NCBI GenBank assembly: GCA_946183785.1
Contig: CAMHCS010000008.1
Location: 1 to 64,000, forward strand
Direction of reading: 5' to 3'
Origin: an uncultured Selenomonadales bacterium
GTDB taxonomy: Bacteria; Bacillota; Negativicutes; Selenomonadales; Selenomonadaceae
Length of the DNA: 64,000 bases
Below, one piece after another: positions 1-8,750 of this stretch (position 1 is its first letter; every line of letters begins with the position of its first letter). Both the position numbers and the translations under genes were made by a program. The notes under the pieces were generated by a model. The model worked only from the letters and a program-made list of their open reading frames with translations. It searched no databases and had not been told where the DNA came from.

Positions 1-48
1 ACTAATGCCTGTTTCATTTATCGTGGTGCCTCGTCAGAGGCATGACAA

Positions 49-1158
49 TTACTTCCACACGCCGATGGTCAACCCGTTCACAGGCGGAACGCTTTCGCCT
101 ATCCTCCGCACGGCAATCGCCGCAATGAGCGTCAGCAGAACGACGCCGACATAAAATGCCACGGCCAGCGGAGCGGTCATTATGAGACCGGACCGCTCCA
201 GCAAAAAACCAAGATAAGTAATTGCCAATGGGTGCGCCAGATAGACAAAATACGAATGGCGCCCCAGCAATGAAAGCGCGGGCCGCAGCGCGGCCGGCGA
301 CGCGTCCGGCGTGAATATCGCAAAGAGGAAGATCGACGCCGCCATAGTGTAGATGACGCCCAGCGGGCAAAGCTGATGCGCGGTATTGATAGCGCCAATA
401 GCGTCGTAACCCCTTACGAGAATCAAATAATAATAGTAGCCAAGCATCGAAGCGAAGGACGCGGCGAAAAACGCCGCAAGCGTCCGGCGCCTGCGCTCCA
501 TGAACGCGCGGAACGCGTCGAAACGCACGGCGAGCCAGCCGCCCAGCACGAAGATGAACAGGTAGTGCATGACCCAGTAATTGAGCCGATTGACGGCCAG
601 CGCGCGAAGATACGTATTTTCAATCGCGTAGGCGTTGAAAAGGAAGCTCGACCAATAGTCGAAGGCAATCTGCATCACAAACAGTGCGGCAAGGCGCGCG
701 GGCGTCATGCGCCGCACGAGCCAGATCCAAAGCGGCATCAGCAGATAAAACCAGAGCAGGATTACCATGAAATACAGCTGATAACTGCCGAAGCCGAAGA
801 ACAGGTATTTTGCCAGCACGTTCAAATGCAGGAGCATCGTATCGCGAAACAGCACCGTGTAATGCAGCATATAAAAAATCGACCAGACGATATAGGGCAC
901 GAGCACCGTCCGCGCACGGCGATACAGGAACGCCGGATAGTCAAAGGGCGCATTCAAATCGAGATGGTAAAACAGCCCAAACGCCGAAATGAAGAAAAAA
1001 ATCGGCACGGCAAACCGCGTCACGATCTCGAAAAACGCGACGAGCGCAAGATTCGGCGACGGGTTCGAAAGATACTGGGAGCCGACGTGAATGCCGACGA
1101 CGCCGAGCATCGATATTCCGCGCATATATTCAATTGCGGGGATACGAGGCTTTGTCAT
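49..1158 (-). CDS. Acyltransferase 3 family integral membrane protein
   Basis: A 369-residue, strongly hydrophobic protein with about ten predicted membrane segments. The N-terminal segment (residues 8-25, IEYMRGISMLGVVGIHV) carries the Arg and the helix-1 His typical of acyltransferase family 3 (OafA/WecH type), and 'PIFFFISAF' follows near residue 52. Known family members O-acylate surface or envelope sugars using acyl-CoA; the substrate here cannot be read from sequence. The ATG at 1158 follows a GGGAGAG-type ribosome binding site, and the gene begins 10 bases after the stop of the SIMPL gene, so the two are probably co-transcribed. Confidence 0.85.
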   Translation of the reverse strand: MTKPRIPAIEYMRGISMLGVVGIHVGSQYLSNPSPNLALVAFFEIVTRFAVPIFFFISAFGLFYHLDLNAPFDYPAFLYRRARTVLVPYIVWSIFYMLHYTVLFRDTMLLHLNVLAKYLFFGFGSYQLYFMVILLWFYLLMPLWIWLVRRMTPARLAALFVMQIAFDYWSSFLFNAYAIENTYLRALAVNRLNYWVMHYLFIFVLGGWLAVRFDAFRAFMERRRRTLAAFFAASFASMLGYYYYLILVRGYDAIGAINTAHQLCPLGVIYTMAASIFLFAIFTPDASPAALRPALSLLGRHSYFVYLAHPLAITYLGFLLERSGLIMTAPLAVAFYVGVVLLTLIAAIAVRRIGESVPPVNGLTIGVWK

Positions 1159-1168
1159 CTCTCCCGCC

Positions 1169-1885
1169 TCACCGCGAAAGGATAAATTCGATATGCACGT
1201 CCGCCGTCAGCGACAGCGTCCCCGCTTCAATGGGCGTCGACTCCGTCGCCGCGTCCATGCTTTTCATCATCATGCCGTTGCTCTGACGCGGCTGAAACAT
1301 GCCCGTATTTTCCGTCACATGATGCACGCCGACGATGGACTTGCCGAGAGCGTGGGCGATGGCGTCCGCCTTGTCCCGCGCGTCTTTTACCGCGCTCTCC
1401 AGCGCACGCCTCCGCAGGCCGTCGGTGTCGCGAATCGAAAAGTCCAGCGAGCGGACAGCGTTCGCTCCGCTGGCCAACGCCGCGTCAACCACGTCGCCCG
1501 CGAGCGCCACGTTGCGCACTTTGACACGAATCGTGTTCGACGCGGTATATCCGATAATGACGCCGCGTTCATTTCTTTCACGACTGTATTCGGGACTGAA
1601 ATTGTAATCCTCCGTCTTGATATCCTTATCTTCAATGCCGAGTGCGGCAAGCGCATTGCGGATCGCCGTTGCCTTCGCCGCGTTTTCCTGCTGCGCCTCC
1701 CCCGCCGTTTCGGCACGCGTGACTATGCCAAGCGTGACCGCCGCCTGATCGGGCGTTCCCTGCACCATACCGCTGCCGCTGACGGACAAAATCGGCAGAT
1801 CAGGCTCCGCCGCCGCACCATCCGCCATCGGCGCGAAAAGCGCACAGCAAAGCAGTATTGCCGCCGGAAAAAATCTCATTTTCAT
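1169..1885 (-). CDS. SIMPL (DUF541) domain exported protein
   Basis: A 238-residue protein with an N-terminal signal sequence (MKMRFFPAAILLCCALFAP, then Ala-rich) followed by a SIMPL/DUF541 domain. Visible family features are 'LSVSGSGMVQGTPDQAAVTLG' -type opening strands around residues 38-58, an Ala/Glu-rich helix, and the closing 'SLTADVHIEFIL'. The reading frame extends upstream to 2143, but that extension only translates the 78-bp tandem repeat. The ATG at 1885 has GGAAGGAG just upstream and starts the signal peptide, so I chose it. SIMPL proteins are periplasmic or surface proteins of poorly defined role, often linked to oxidative stress. It lies directly upstream of the acyltransferase gene. 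Confidence 0.85.
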   Translation of the reverse strand: MKMRFFPAAILLCCALFAPMADGAAAEPDLPILSVSGSGMVQGTPDQAAVTLGIVTRAETAGEAQQENAAKATAIRNALAALGIEDKDIKTEDYNFSPEYSRERNERGVIIGYTASNTIRVKVRNVALAGDVVDAALASGANAVRSLDFSIRDTDGLRRRALESAVKDARDKADAIAHALGKSIVGVHHVTENTGMFQPRQSNGMMMKSMDAATESTPIEAGTLSLTADVHIEFILSR

Positions 1886-1915
1886 CGCAATCGTCTCCTT
1901 CCCAAACAAAAGTAT

Positions 1916-2106
1916 TATAACGCCTTTATTCAAATTTTGCCAACGGCAAAATTTCCTCTCTATGCGTTTCGACAAGGCGTTGACACGTCTTGTCATAACG
2001 CCTTTATTCAAATTTTGCCAACGGCATAATTTCCTCTCTATGCGTTTCGACAAGGCGTGGGCACGCCTTGTCATAACGCCTTTATTCAAATTTTGCCAAC
2101 GGCATA
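1916..2106. repeat. 78-bp tandem repeat, 2.4 copies, each with two nested palindromes
   Basis: Copies start at 1916, 1994 and 2072 (the third is cut off after about 34 bases) with an exact 78-base period and only a few substitutions. Each full unit holds palindrome 1, AAATTTTGCC-AAC-GGCAAAATTT in copy 1 (1932-1954), and palindrome 2, GACAAGGCGTG-GG-CACGCCTTGTC in copy 2 (2049-2072). Palindrome 2 of copy 1 keeps pairing through a G-T wobble. The array fills the space between the divergent SIMPL and C_GCAxxG genes, where both promoters must lie. Confidence 0.9.
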
Positions 2107-2177
2107 AAGAAGGATTTTGGCAGAAAAAAAAGAATATTATCAAGAGGGAATCCTATCAAAAAAAGGAGGCACAAAAC

Positions 2178-2690
2178 ATGGCGGAGAAAAAAGTTTACAC
2201 AGAAGCTGAGATTGAGGAAATCGCTGAAAAAGCTTCACAGACGGCGATGGAGCACTTCAAGCACGGGCTGAACTGCGGCGAGTGCGTGTTTCAGGGCTAT
2301 CTGGAGCAAAAGACGACGGACTATCCACCGGAGGTCGTAGCGCTGGTCTCGGGCATGGGCGGCGGAATGGGCTTCACGAAGCACACCTGCGGCGCGGTAA
2401 ACGCCGGCATGTGCGTAATCGGCAGCCGCCATGGACGGAAGAACCCGTTTGCGAAGGAATCCTTCGAGGACCGCGTCGACGAGCTGCACCATGAGGGCAC
2501 GGGCGTCTACCCGCGCCACGGCGAATATATCCGTAAATGTATTGCCGAATTCGGCACCATTGAATGCCGCGACCTCTGTTTCCCATTTGACGAGTCGACG
2601 CCGGAGGGCAAGAAGGAACGCGCGCGCAACTGCAAGAAGATTATCGGTTGGTGCGCGAAGGAAGCGACGAAGGCCGCTTTGAAGGAGTAA
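2178..2690 (+). CDS. C_GCAxxG_C_C family protein (putative redox/metal-binding)
   Basis: A 170-residue soluble protein. 'NCGECVFQGYLE' (residues 32-43), 'KHTCGAVNAGMCVIG' (about 71-85) and later Cys residues at CIAEFG, ECRDLCFPF and NCKKIIGWC match the Cys-rich C_GCAxxG_C_C family, whose members bind metal or a cofactor in anaerobes and have no firmly defined reaction. The open frame starts at 1962 inside the repeat array, but ATG 2178 is preceded by AAGGAGG at 2163-2169, so I start there. It ends five bases before the CoA-disulfide reductase gene, suggesting an operon for thiol/redox metabolism. Confidence 0.85.
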   Translation: MAEKKVYTEAEIEEIAEKASQTAMEHFKHGLNCGECVFQGYLEQKTTDYPPEVVALVSGMGGGMGFTKHTCGAVNAGMCVIGSRHGRKNPFAKESFEDRVDELHHEGTGVYPRHGEYIRKCIAEFGTIECRDLCFPFDESTPEGKKERARNCKKIIGWCAKEATKAALKE

Positions 2691-2694
2691 CAAT

Positions 2695-4392
2695 ATGGCG
2701 AAACGAATTTTGATCGTCGGCGGCGTAACGGGAGGTGCTTCTGCAGCCGCCCGTCTTCGCCGCCTCGATGAGAGCGCCGAGATCGTGATTTTCGAGCGCG
2801 GCCCGCACGTCTCGTACTCGAATTGCAGCCTGCCCTATTTTTTGAGCCGCGTCGTACCGGACAGCGGCAGCCTCTTAATGGTCACGCCGGAGCGATTCAA
2901 AAAACAATACAATATTGAAGTCCGTACGGAAACCGAAGTGACGTCCATCGACCGCGCAGCGAAAACAATCCGCGTGAAGCGGCATGCCGACGGCACAGAA
3001 TCCACGGAGCGCTACGACGTGCTTATTCTTTCGCCCGGCGCGGAGCCGATCCGTCCGAAGAGCATCGAAGGCGTCGACCGTGAAAACGTGTTCACCGTCC
3101 GCAGCGTAGCCGATATCGAAAAGCTCGATGCCTGGCTCGCCGCCCGCGACGTAAAAGACGTGGCGGTGGTCGGCGGCGGCTTTATCGGATGCGAAGTCGC
3201 GGAAAACCTTCGTGAAAGCAAACGAAATGTCGCTCTGATTGAGGCCATGCCGCAAATCATGGCGCCCTTTGATTTCGACATGGCGCAGATTTTGCACAAG
3301 GAAATGCTCGATCACGGCGTCACGCTCATCCTGAAAGACGGTGTGAAGCGAATCGGCGATAAAGAGCTCGAACTTGCCAGTGGGCGCACGATTAAAGCGG
3401 GGGCGACGGTGCTCGCCATCGGCGTCCGCCCGGAAACGGAGCTTGCGAAAGCCGCAGGACTTGAAATCGGCGACACGGGCGGAATCCGCGTCAATCATAA
3501 TTATCAGACCAGCGATTCTTCCATCTATGCGGTTGGCGACGCCATAGAAGTCTTTCATCGTCTCACGCGCAAATGGACGCGCCTCGCGCTGGCATGGCCC
3601 GCCCAAATGCAGGGCCGCGCCGCCGCCGACCACATATGCGGCCTCTCCCATCGTTCGAAGGGCGTCATCGGCTCGTCGGTGCTCCGCGTTTTCAATCTGT
3701 ATGCCGCCTGCACCGGGCTGTCGGAGCGTGCGGCGAAGGAGGCGGGCATTCCCTGCGAATCGGCTTGCGTCATTCCTGCAGACAAGGTCAGTCTGATGCC
3801 GGGCAGCGCGCCGATTCACCTGAAGCTCGTTTTCGAGACTCCCACAGGACGGATGCTCGGCGCTCAGGCCATCGGAAAAGACGCGGCCGATCGCCGCATC
3901 GACGTCATTGCCGCGCTTATTTCCATGGGCGGCACATTGGAAGACCTCAAAGAAACAGAACTTTGCTATGCGCCCGTCGTCGGCACGGCAAAGGACGCCG
4001 TCCACATGGCGGCGCTGGTCGGGTTGAACCTGCTTGACGGACGTTTCCGCCAGGTTCCGGTCTCAGCGGTGCGCGGCCTTGTCGAAAGCGGCGCCTGCAT
4101 CGTGGATGTGCGCGAAAAAGGAGAATATGCCGCAAGCCATCTGAAAAACGCGGTCAACATTCCCTTGAGCGAACTTCGCGGGCGCATGGACGAAATCCCC
4201 AAAAATCGCCCTGTATATCTCCATTGCCGTTCCAGCCAAAGAAGCTACAATGCGATTATGGCGCTGCAGCAGCACGGCTTCGACAACGTGGTCAACATCG
4301 CGGGCTCCTATCTCGGCATTTGCCTGTACGAATATGCCCAGGACGTCCTCGAAGGAAGAGAAAAAATCGTAACTGCATACAATTTTAATTAA
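2695..4392 (+). CDS. CoA-disulfide reductase-type flavoprotein with C-terminal rhodanese domain
   Basis: A 565-residue pyridine nucleotide-disulfide oxidoreductase. The FAD site 'ILIVGGVTGGASAAARLRR' is at the N terminus; a single active-site Cys lies in 'YSNCSLPY' (Cys44), as in CoA disulfide reductases; the NAD(P)H fold 'VAVVGGGFIGCEVAENL' is around residue 155; a dimerisation domain follows. A rhodanese domain occupies about 455-540 with catalytic Cys511 in 'LHCRSSQRS'. Known fusions of this kind (CoADR-RHD/Npsr type) reduce CoA disulfide, CoA-persulfide or polysulfide. The exact substrate is inferred. It is co-oriented with and 4 bases from the preceding gene and followed by a terminator. 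Confidence 0.9.
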   Translation: MAKRILIVGGVTGGASAAARLRRLDESAEIVIFERGPHVSYSNCSLPYFLSRVVPDSGSLLMVTPERFKKQYNIEVRTETEVTSIDRAAKTIRVKRHADGTESTERYDVLILSPGAEPIRPKSIEGVDRENVFTVRSVADIEKLDAWLAARDVKDVAVVGGGFIGCEVAENLRESKRNVALIEAMPQIMAPFDFDMAQILHKEMLDHGVTLILKDGVKRIGDKELELASGRTIKAGATVLAIGVRPETELAKAAGLEIGDTGGIRVNHNYQTSDSSIYAVGDAIEVFHRLTRKWTRLALAWPAQMQGRAAADHICGLSHRSKGVIGSSVLRVFNLYAACTGLSERAAKEAGIPCESACVIPADKVSLMPGSAPIHLKLVFETPTGRMLGAQAIGKDAADRRIDVIAALISMGGTLEDLKETELCYAPVVGTAKDAVHMAALVGLNLLDGRFRQVPVSAVRGLVESGACIVDVREKGEYAASHLKNAVNIPLSELRGRMDEIPKNRPVYLHCRSSQRSYNAIMALQQHGFDNVVNIAGSYLGICLYEYAQDVLEGREKIVTAYNFN

Positions 4393-4402
4393 CCATCGCA
4401 AT

Positions 4403-4440
4403 TTAAAAAGGAGGCGCGAACTTGCGTCTCCTTCTTTTTT
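4403..4440 (+). terminator. Rho-independent terminator after the flavoprotein gene (probably bidirectional)
   Basis: Stem GGAGGCGC / GCGTCTCC (4410-4417 with 4424-4431) extended by flanking A-T pairs, loop GAACTT, then CTTTTTT. On the minus strand the same stem is followed by TTTTTAAATT just beyond the 3' end of RNase P RNA, so it can serve both convergent transcripts. Confidence 0.85.
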
Positions 4441-4442
4441 CA

Positions 4443-4809
4443 TTGCGAGCACTCAATAAGCCGGGTTCTGTTTCGCTTCCGCGACGGCAATCATTTATCT
4501 AGGCCGCCTGTCGCCAGGCGGCTCCAGCGACTCAACCCGGAAGGTTCCGCGGGCCGCATCATCCCTTCCCTATTCGGTCTTGCTCCGTGTGGGGTTTACC
4601 AAGCCGCCCGGTTGCCCGGACGCTGGTGCGCTCTTGCCGCACCTTTCCACCCTTACCTCCGCCATAAATGACGAAGGCGGTTTTCGTTTCTATGGCACTT
4701 TCCCGGAGGTTGCCCTCGCCGGACGTTATCCGGCACACTGCCCTGTGGAGCCCGGACTTTCCTCTTGCGGCTTATACGTCCGCCAGCGATTGCCTTTCAT
4801 GCTCGCAGG
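4443..4809 (-). ncRNA. rnpB: RNase P RNA, bacterial
   Basis: The minus strand carries the hallmark GAGGAAAGTCCGGGCTCC (around 4750-4767) and the 3' universal element ACAGAACCCGGCTTAT (around 4454-4469). The ends pair: TGCGAGCA at 4807-4800 with TGCTCGCA at 4451-4444 forms an 8-bp P1 helix, which fixes the borders to within a few bases. The RNA is the catalytic subunit that matures tRNA 5' ends. It sits between convergent and co-oriented protein genes with no competing ORF. Confidence 0.97.
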
Positions 4810-4846
4810 AAAGATTATAATCATTCCACAATGCGTCGTCAAGCCT

Positions 4847-5641
4847 TCATACGATCTCGAAAAAGTCGCGCGCTCTGTCGTCCGCCACAACCTCAACCTT
4901 TTCTCCCAATTCCCCTGCCAATCGTGCCGCGAGAATTTCCACCACCGGCTGCTCCGTCGCGAAATGTCCGGCGTCGATGACGTGAATTCCGAGCGCCGCC
5001 GCGCGTTGAGCGTCGTGATAGCGGACATCGCCGGTTACATAAGCGTCGCATCCCATGAATGCCGCGCGATCTATAAACTCCGCGCCGCTGCCGCTGCAAA
5101 GCCCGACCTTTTTCACGATGTGATTGCCGCCGCTGACAAAGCGTATATTCGCCGCGCCAAGCCCCCTTTTGACCTGCTCGGCGAACTTTTTGGCTGCCAT
5201 CGGCGCAGGGAGCTTGCCGACACGGCCGAGACTTTCCGAAAGAGAATCTGCAGTTCCTAACGGCGCAATCGTCGCCGGATCAAGGCCTATGCGAGCTGCA
5301 AGCACGTCGTTGACGCCGCCCTCCGCGCAGTCGAGATTCGTATGAGCGGCGAACACCACGATGCCCGCCCGAAGCAACGCGCCGAGAAGCCGCCCGTCGG
5401 GAAGATCGGTGCGAAGCTTTTTCAACCCTTTGAATATTACAGGGTGATGGGCGACAATCATCTGAAAATCTTCCGCCTTTGCCCTCTCCGCCATTTCCTC
5501 CCGCACGTCGAGACAAACGAGGATTCGCCGCACCTCGTCGTTCGGACTTCCGACAAGCAGCCCCGGATTGTCCCATTCCTCCGCCAGTCGCTTCGGCGCA
5601 ATGCGCTCCATAACGTCCATGACATCCCGACATTTCATCAT
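4847..5641 (-). CDS. Nif3-like dinuclear metal-centre protein (YqfO type)
   Basis: A 264-residue member of the Nif3/DUF34 family. 'CRDVMDVMERIAPKRLAEE' opens the protein, 'DNPGLLVGS' follows, and the metal-binding motifs 'IVAHHPVIFKG' and 'VFAAHTNLDCAEGGVND' are present, as is the late 'HVIDAGHFATEQP' His/Glu motif. These proteins form hexamers and have been linked to GTP cyclohydrolase I or NAD-related damage control; the role is not settled. ATG at 5641 overlaps the trmK stop by four bases (ATGA) and follows GAGAGGAG; the longer frame to 5848 would sit inside trmK. The trmK-nif3 pair is a standard Firmicute arrangement. Confidence 0.93.
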   Translation of the reverse strand: MMKCRDVMDVMERIAPKRLAEEWDNPGLLVGSPNDEVRRILVCLDVREEMAERAKAEDFQMIVAHHPVIFKGLKKLRTDLPDGRLLGALLRAGIVVFAAHTNLDCAEGGVNDVLAARIGLDPATIAPLGTADSLSESLGRVGKLPAPMAAKKFAEQVKRGLGAANIRFVSGGNHIVKKVGLCSGSGAEFIDRAAFMGCDAYVTGDVRYHDAQRAAALGIHVIDAGHFATEQPVVEILAARLAGELGEKVEVVADDRARDFFEIV

Positions 5642-6342
5642 GACGATTTCTCCTCTCCCGCGTTCCAATGACGCTCGATTTCCTCCAGCGTTTCCGATAC
5701 GCTTCTGTATGCTTCGCTCCCGCGCGCGGACTCGCTTTTTTCCATGCCTCGCAAGATACGGCGCAGTCGCTCCATTTGCGCCCTGGCATGAATTGCAAAA
5801 AGCGATGGCCGTTCCCGCCAGAGCACCGGTCCAAGCGTCAGGAGCCACGTCTCCGGCGTCTCTTCTGCGCCCGGCTCCGCCGCGATAATTTCATAGAGCC
5901 GCCCGTCTGCTGTCGCGAGACGTTCCTCCGCGATATGCCAACCGTTTTCATAAAGCCATCGCCGAAGCGCCGCCGCGTCGTTCATCGGCTGCAGTACAAG
6001 CCTTGAAAGTCTTGCCAATACTTCCGGAGTCGCCGCAAGAATCGAAGCAATCAAACCGCCGCCCATGCCAGCGATACAAATCGTATCAACCTCCCCCGGC
6101 GAGAGCGGCGCAAGACCGTCGCCGCAACGCACCGGCACGCGTTCCGAAAGCCCCACCGCAGAAAGCGTCCGACCCGCCGCCGCGCAAGGCCCTTCGTTCT
6201 TATCCGTGGCTATGACCGTTTTCGCGTCGCGTTCCTCGACAAGCGCTATCGCGAGATACGCGTGATCCGTTCCCACATCCGCAACTTTCGCGCCGCGCGG
6301 CACGAGCGCCGCCACCGCCGACAATCGCCCGTCAAGATGCAT
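5638..6342 (-). CDS. trmK: tRNA (adenine22-N1)-methyltransferase
   Basis: A 234-residue SAM-dependent methyltransferase of the TrmK (YqfN) family. The Rossmann motif 'VADVGTDHAYLAIALVE' lies near residue 22, 'IATDKNEGP' follows, and 'ICIAGMGGGLI' and 'LQPMNDAAALRRWL' are diagnostic of TrmK, which methylates A22 in the tRNA D-loop region. I start at ATG 6342 because AAAGGAGG lies nine bases upstream; the frame runs on to 6381 but the extra residues have no ribosome binding site and would cross the tRNA terminator. It overlaps nif3 by four bases. Confidence 0.93.
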   Translation of the reverse strand: MHLDGRLSAVAALVPRGAKVADVGTDHAYLAIALVEERDAKTVIATDKNEGPCAAAGRTLSAVGLSERVPVRCGDGLAPLSPGEVDTICIAGMGGGLIASILAATPEVLARLSRLVLQPMNDAAALRRWLYENGWHIAEERLATADGRLYEIIAAEPGAEETPETWLLTLGPVLWRERPSLFAIHARAQMERLRRILRGMEKSESARGSEAYRSVSETLEEIERHWNAGEEKSS

Positions 6343-6362
6343 GCCGCGCCTCCTTTCATACG

Positions 6363-6395
6363 AAAAAAGCCGCCGATACAAATACTATCGGCGGC
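6363..6395 (-). terminator. Terminator of the tRNA-Asn gene
   Basis: On the minus strand a 10-bp perfect stem GCCGCCGATA / TATCGGCGGC (arms 6386-6395 and 6369-6378) is followed by six T. It lies 10 bases past the tRNA-Asn CCA end and just before the trmK ribosome binding site, so trmK-nif3 probably depends on read-through or its own promoter. Confidence 0.9.
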
Positions 6396-6405
6396 TCATT
6401 GTTTC

Positions 6406-6481
6406 TGGCTCCTTGAGCAGGACTCGAACCTGCGACCGATCGGTTAACAGCCGATTGCTCTACCGACTGAGCTATCAAGGA
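6406..6481 (-). tRNA. tRNA-Asn (anticodon GTT)
   Basis: Minus strand, 76 nt with encoded CCA. Acceptor arms TCCTTGA and TCAAGGA pair fully; the D-arm AGCTCAGTCGGTAGAGC, anticodon loop CTGTTAA with GTT, and T-arm GGTTCGAGTCC are all canonical. It is placed between rpoD and trmK and has its own terminator. Confidence 0.98.
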
Positions 6482-6517
6482 ATAACTTATATGGTTATTA
6501 TACTTCCCCGACTTGCG

Positions 6518-8692
6518 TCAGTCAAGGAAATCACGCAGCTTATGACTTCTGCTCGGGTGGCGCAGCTTGCGGAGCGCCTTTGCCTCGATCTGACGGATTC
6601 GCTCGCGGGTGACGCCGAAGTTCTGTCCGACCTCTTCCAGCGTGCGGGCCCTGCCGTCGTCAAGTCCGAAGCGCAGACGGAGCACCTTTTCTTCCCTCGG
6701 AGTCAGCGTGTCAAGCACTTCCTCGAGCTGCTCCTTTAAGAGCAGGAACGAAGCCGCGTCCGCCGGAGCCGGCGCGTCGTGGTCTTCGATAAAGTCGCCG
6801 AGATGGGAATCCTCTTCTTCACCGATCGGCGTCTCCAGGGAAACAGGCTCCTGCGCGATTTTCATGATCTCGCGCACCCGGTCGACGCCAATCTCCATTT
6901 CCTTCGCAATCTCATCCGGCGTCGGATCGCGTCCGAGCTGCTGCAATAGCTGCCGGGAAATGCGAATCAATTTGTTGATCGTCTCGACCATATGAACGGG
7001 GATGCGGATCGTACGCGCCTGGTCTGCGATGGCTCTCGTAATCGCCTGCCGAATCCACCACGTAGCGTAGGTACTGAATTTGTAGCCTTTGTTGTAATCG
7101 AACTTTTCGACCGCCTTGATCAGGCCAAGATTGCCTTCCTGAATCAAATCAAGGAACAACATACCGCGGCCGACATAGCGTTTCGCAATGCTGACCACAA
7201 GACGAAGGTTCGCTTCCGCAAGGCGTTTTTGCGCTTCCTCGTCGCCCTCCTCCATGCGCTTGGCCAGCATGATTTCCTCTTCCGCCGTAAGAAGCGGCAC
7301 ACGCCCGATTTCCTTCAGGTACATGCGGACGGGATCGTCAATGCTGATGCCTTCGGGAATCGTGAGGTCGATTTCTTCCTCCGCCTTTTCCAGGCCGGCG
7401 TCTCCGGCGTCGGCCTCGACGTCCGCCGTCTCGTCGACCAGCTCAATCCCCTGTTTGCCGAAGGTCTCGTAAAGCTCCTCCATCATCTCAGGCGAAAGCT
7501 CCTGGTTTTGGAAGGCTTCAAGAATTTCCCCGTAGGTCAGCGTGTTGCCGCCTTTTTTGCCGCGCTCGATCAAATCGCGCGTCACTTCCGCAACGGTGCG
7601 CACTGGAACGTTCTCTGCGGCGTCCTCGTCGGACGGATCCTGCTCCTGCGCAGCCTGCTCCGGCTTTTCCTTCTGCTTTTTCCCGGAGGTCGACGACTTA
7701 CCCTTGCCTTTGTCTTTATCGGACGGGACGACCTTTCCCTTCGCTTCTTTCTCCTTCGGCTCTTCAGCCTGGTCGTCGCCCGTCTCCGCCTTCTTTGGCT
7801 TTCCCGGCTTCTGCTCAACAGGCTTTGAAGGCTTCTCGGAAGCTGCTTTATCCTTGGCCGCGGCCTTTGGTTTCTTCTTCGAAGATTCCTCCGCCGCCTG
7901 CTTCCCGGTCTCCTTTTTCGGCTTTTCTGCCGTCTTTTTGCTCGTTTCCTTCTCTGCGCCGCCGTCTTTCTTTTTCCCGCCCGGTTTCGGAGCGGATTTT
8001 TTCTCAGGCGCTTTTTCCGCCGATTTTTTGACCGTTTGTTTCTCCGCTTTTTCGACCGCTTTTTTCAGTTCCGTCTTTTTCGCGGGCTTCACGGCGGATT
8101 TCGTCTGCGTGGGCTTCGAAGCCTTCGCAGCCTTATCTTTCTTTTCGGCCGGAGCCTTTGCAGCGGTTTTCTCCTTAGCGATGTTTTCCGATTTGACAGT
8201 TTTTTCCTTTGTCGCCTTCTTTGCCGGCTTCGCAGGAACGGCGGCCTTTTTCGCTTCCGTCCTAGCGGACGATTTCTTCTCCGCCGGTTTCACGGACGCC
8301 GTCGTTTTCTTTTCCGTCTTCTTCGACGCTTCCTTTGGTTTTGTCTTTACGATTGCCGCAGATTTCTTCTCCGCTTGCTCCGACGTTTTCTTTGCCGGCG
8401 CTTTGGAGGAAACCGTCATTTTTTTCTCCGTTTTTGGCTTGGCGGCAGGCTGCGTCTTTTCGGCTTTTGCGCTCTTCTTCGCAGACGCCTTTGCCGGGAC
8501 GGATTTCTCCTGCTTCGGGGCTGCCTTGGACGTCTTCGCCGGCTTTTTCTCCGCCGGCTTTTTGTCGGCGGACGCCTTCGCGGCTGTCGTCCCGGGTTTC
8601 TTCTTCTCGTCCGCCCGCGCCTGCTTTTCCGCCGACGCCTTTGCGCTCTTTTTGCCCGCCGCAACCGTCTTTACCGTTTTCTTTTCCGCCAT
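6518..8692 (-). CDS. rpoD: Primary RNA polymerase sigma factor with 350-residue Lys/Ala-rich N-terminal tail
   Basis: A 724-residue sigma-70. The C-terminal half is a complete primary sigma factor: a region 1.1-like segment (about 360-430), region 1.2 '[17 protein letters not shown]' from about 449, region 2 with '[21 protein letters not shown]' -type core binding and -10 recognition helices followed by [15 protein letters not shown], region 3, and region 4 ending '[19 protein letters not shown]'. Residues 1-355 are low-complexity, dominated by Lys, Ala, Glu, Ser and Pro, with recurring AEKK, PAKK and KKSA motifs like histone H1 tails. Typical SigA/RpoD proteins of Firmicutes are about 370-400 residues, so this is nearly double. 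The tail is in frame with a ribosome binding site (GGGGGCGG) before ATG 8692. The gene follows dnaG, the usual macromolecular synthesis arrangement. Confidence 0.96.
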   Translation of the reverse strand: MAEKKTVKTVAAGKKSAKASAEKQARADEKKKPGTTAAKASADKKPAEKKPAKTSKAAPKQEKSVPAKASAKKSAKAEKTQPAAKPKTEKKMTVSSKAPAKKTSEQAEKKSAAIVKTKPKEASKKTEKKTTASVKPAEKKSSARTEAKKAAVPAKPAKKATKEKTVKSENIAKEKTAAKAPAEKKDKAAKASKPTQTKSAVKPAKKTELKKAVEKAEKQTVKKSAEKAPEKKSAPKPGGKKKDGGAEKETSKKTAEKPKKETGKQAAEESSKKKPKAAAKDKAASEKPSKPVEQKPGKPKKAETGDDQAEEPKEKEAKGKVVPSDKDKGKGKSSTSGKKQKEKPEQAAQEQDPSDEDAAENVPVRTVAEVTRDLIERGKKGGNTLTYGEILEAFQNQELSPEMMEELYETFGKQGIELVDETADVEADAGDAGLEKAEEEIDLTIPEGISIDDPVRMYLKEIGRVPLLTAEEEIMLAKRMEEGDEEAQKRLAEANLRLVVSIAKRYVGRGMLFLDLIQEGNLGLIKAVEKFDYNKGYKFSTYATWWIRQAITRAIADQARTIRIPVHMVETINKLIRISRQLLQQLGRDPTPDEIAKEMEIGVDRVREIMKIAQEPVSLETPIGEEEDSHLGDFIEDHDAPAPADAASFLLLKEQLEEVLDTLTPREEKVLRLRFGLDDGRARTLEEVGQNFGVTRERIRQIEAKALRKLRHPSRSHKLRDFLD

Positions 8693-8750
8693 GTCCTGCC
8701 GCCCCCTTTCCCGATAAATTCGCGTGTCAGTCTCACTTTCAAACCATCAC

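Noticed and set aside
376-1185. 269-codon plus-strand frame opposite the acyltransferase
   Set aside because: Arg/His/Glu-rich shadow frame; the minus strand encodes a coherent membrane protein.
1886-2143. N-terminal extension of the SIMPL protein through the tandem repeats
   Set aside because: ATG 1885 has a strong ribosome binding site and begins a signal peptide; the extension would bury it.
7542-8717. 391-codon plus-strand frame opposite the RpoD tail
   Set aside because: It is the reverse complement of Lys/Ala-rich codons, giving Phe/Ala/Ser strings; no ribosome binding site or family likeness, while the minus frame is a true sigma factor.
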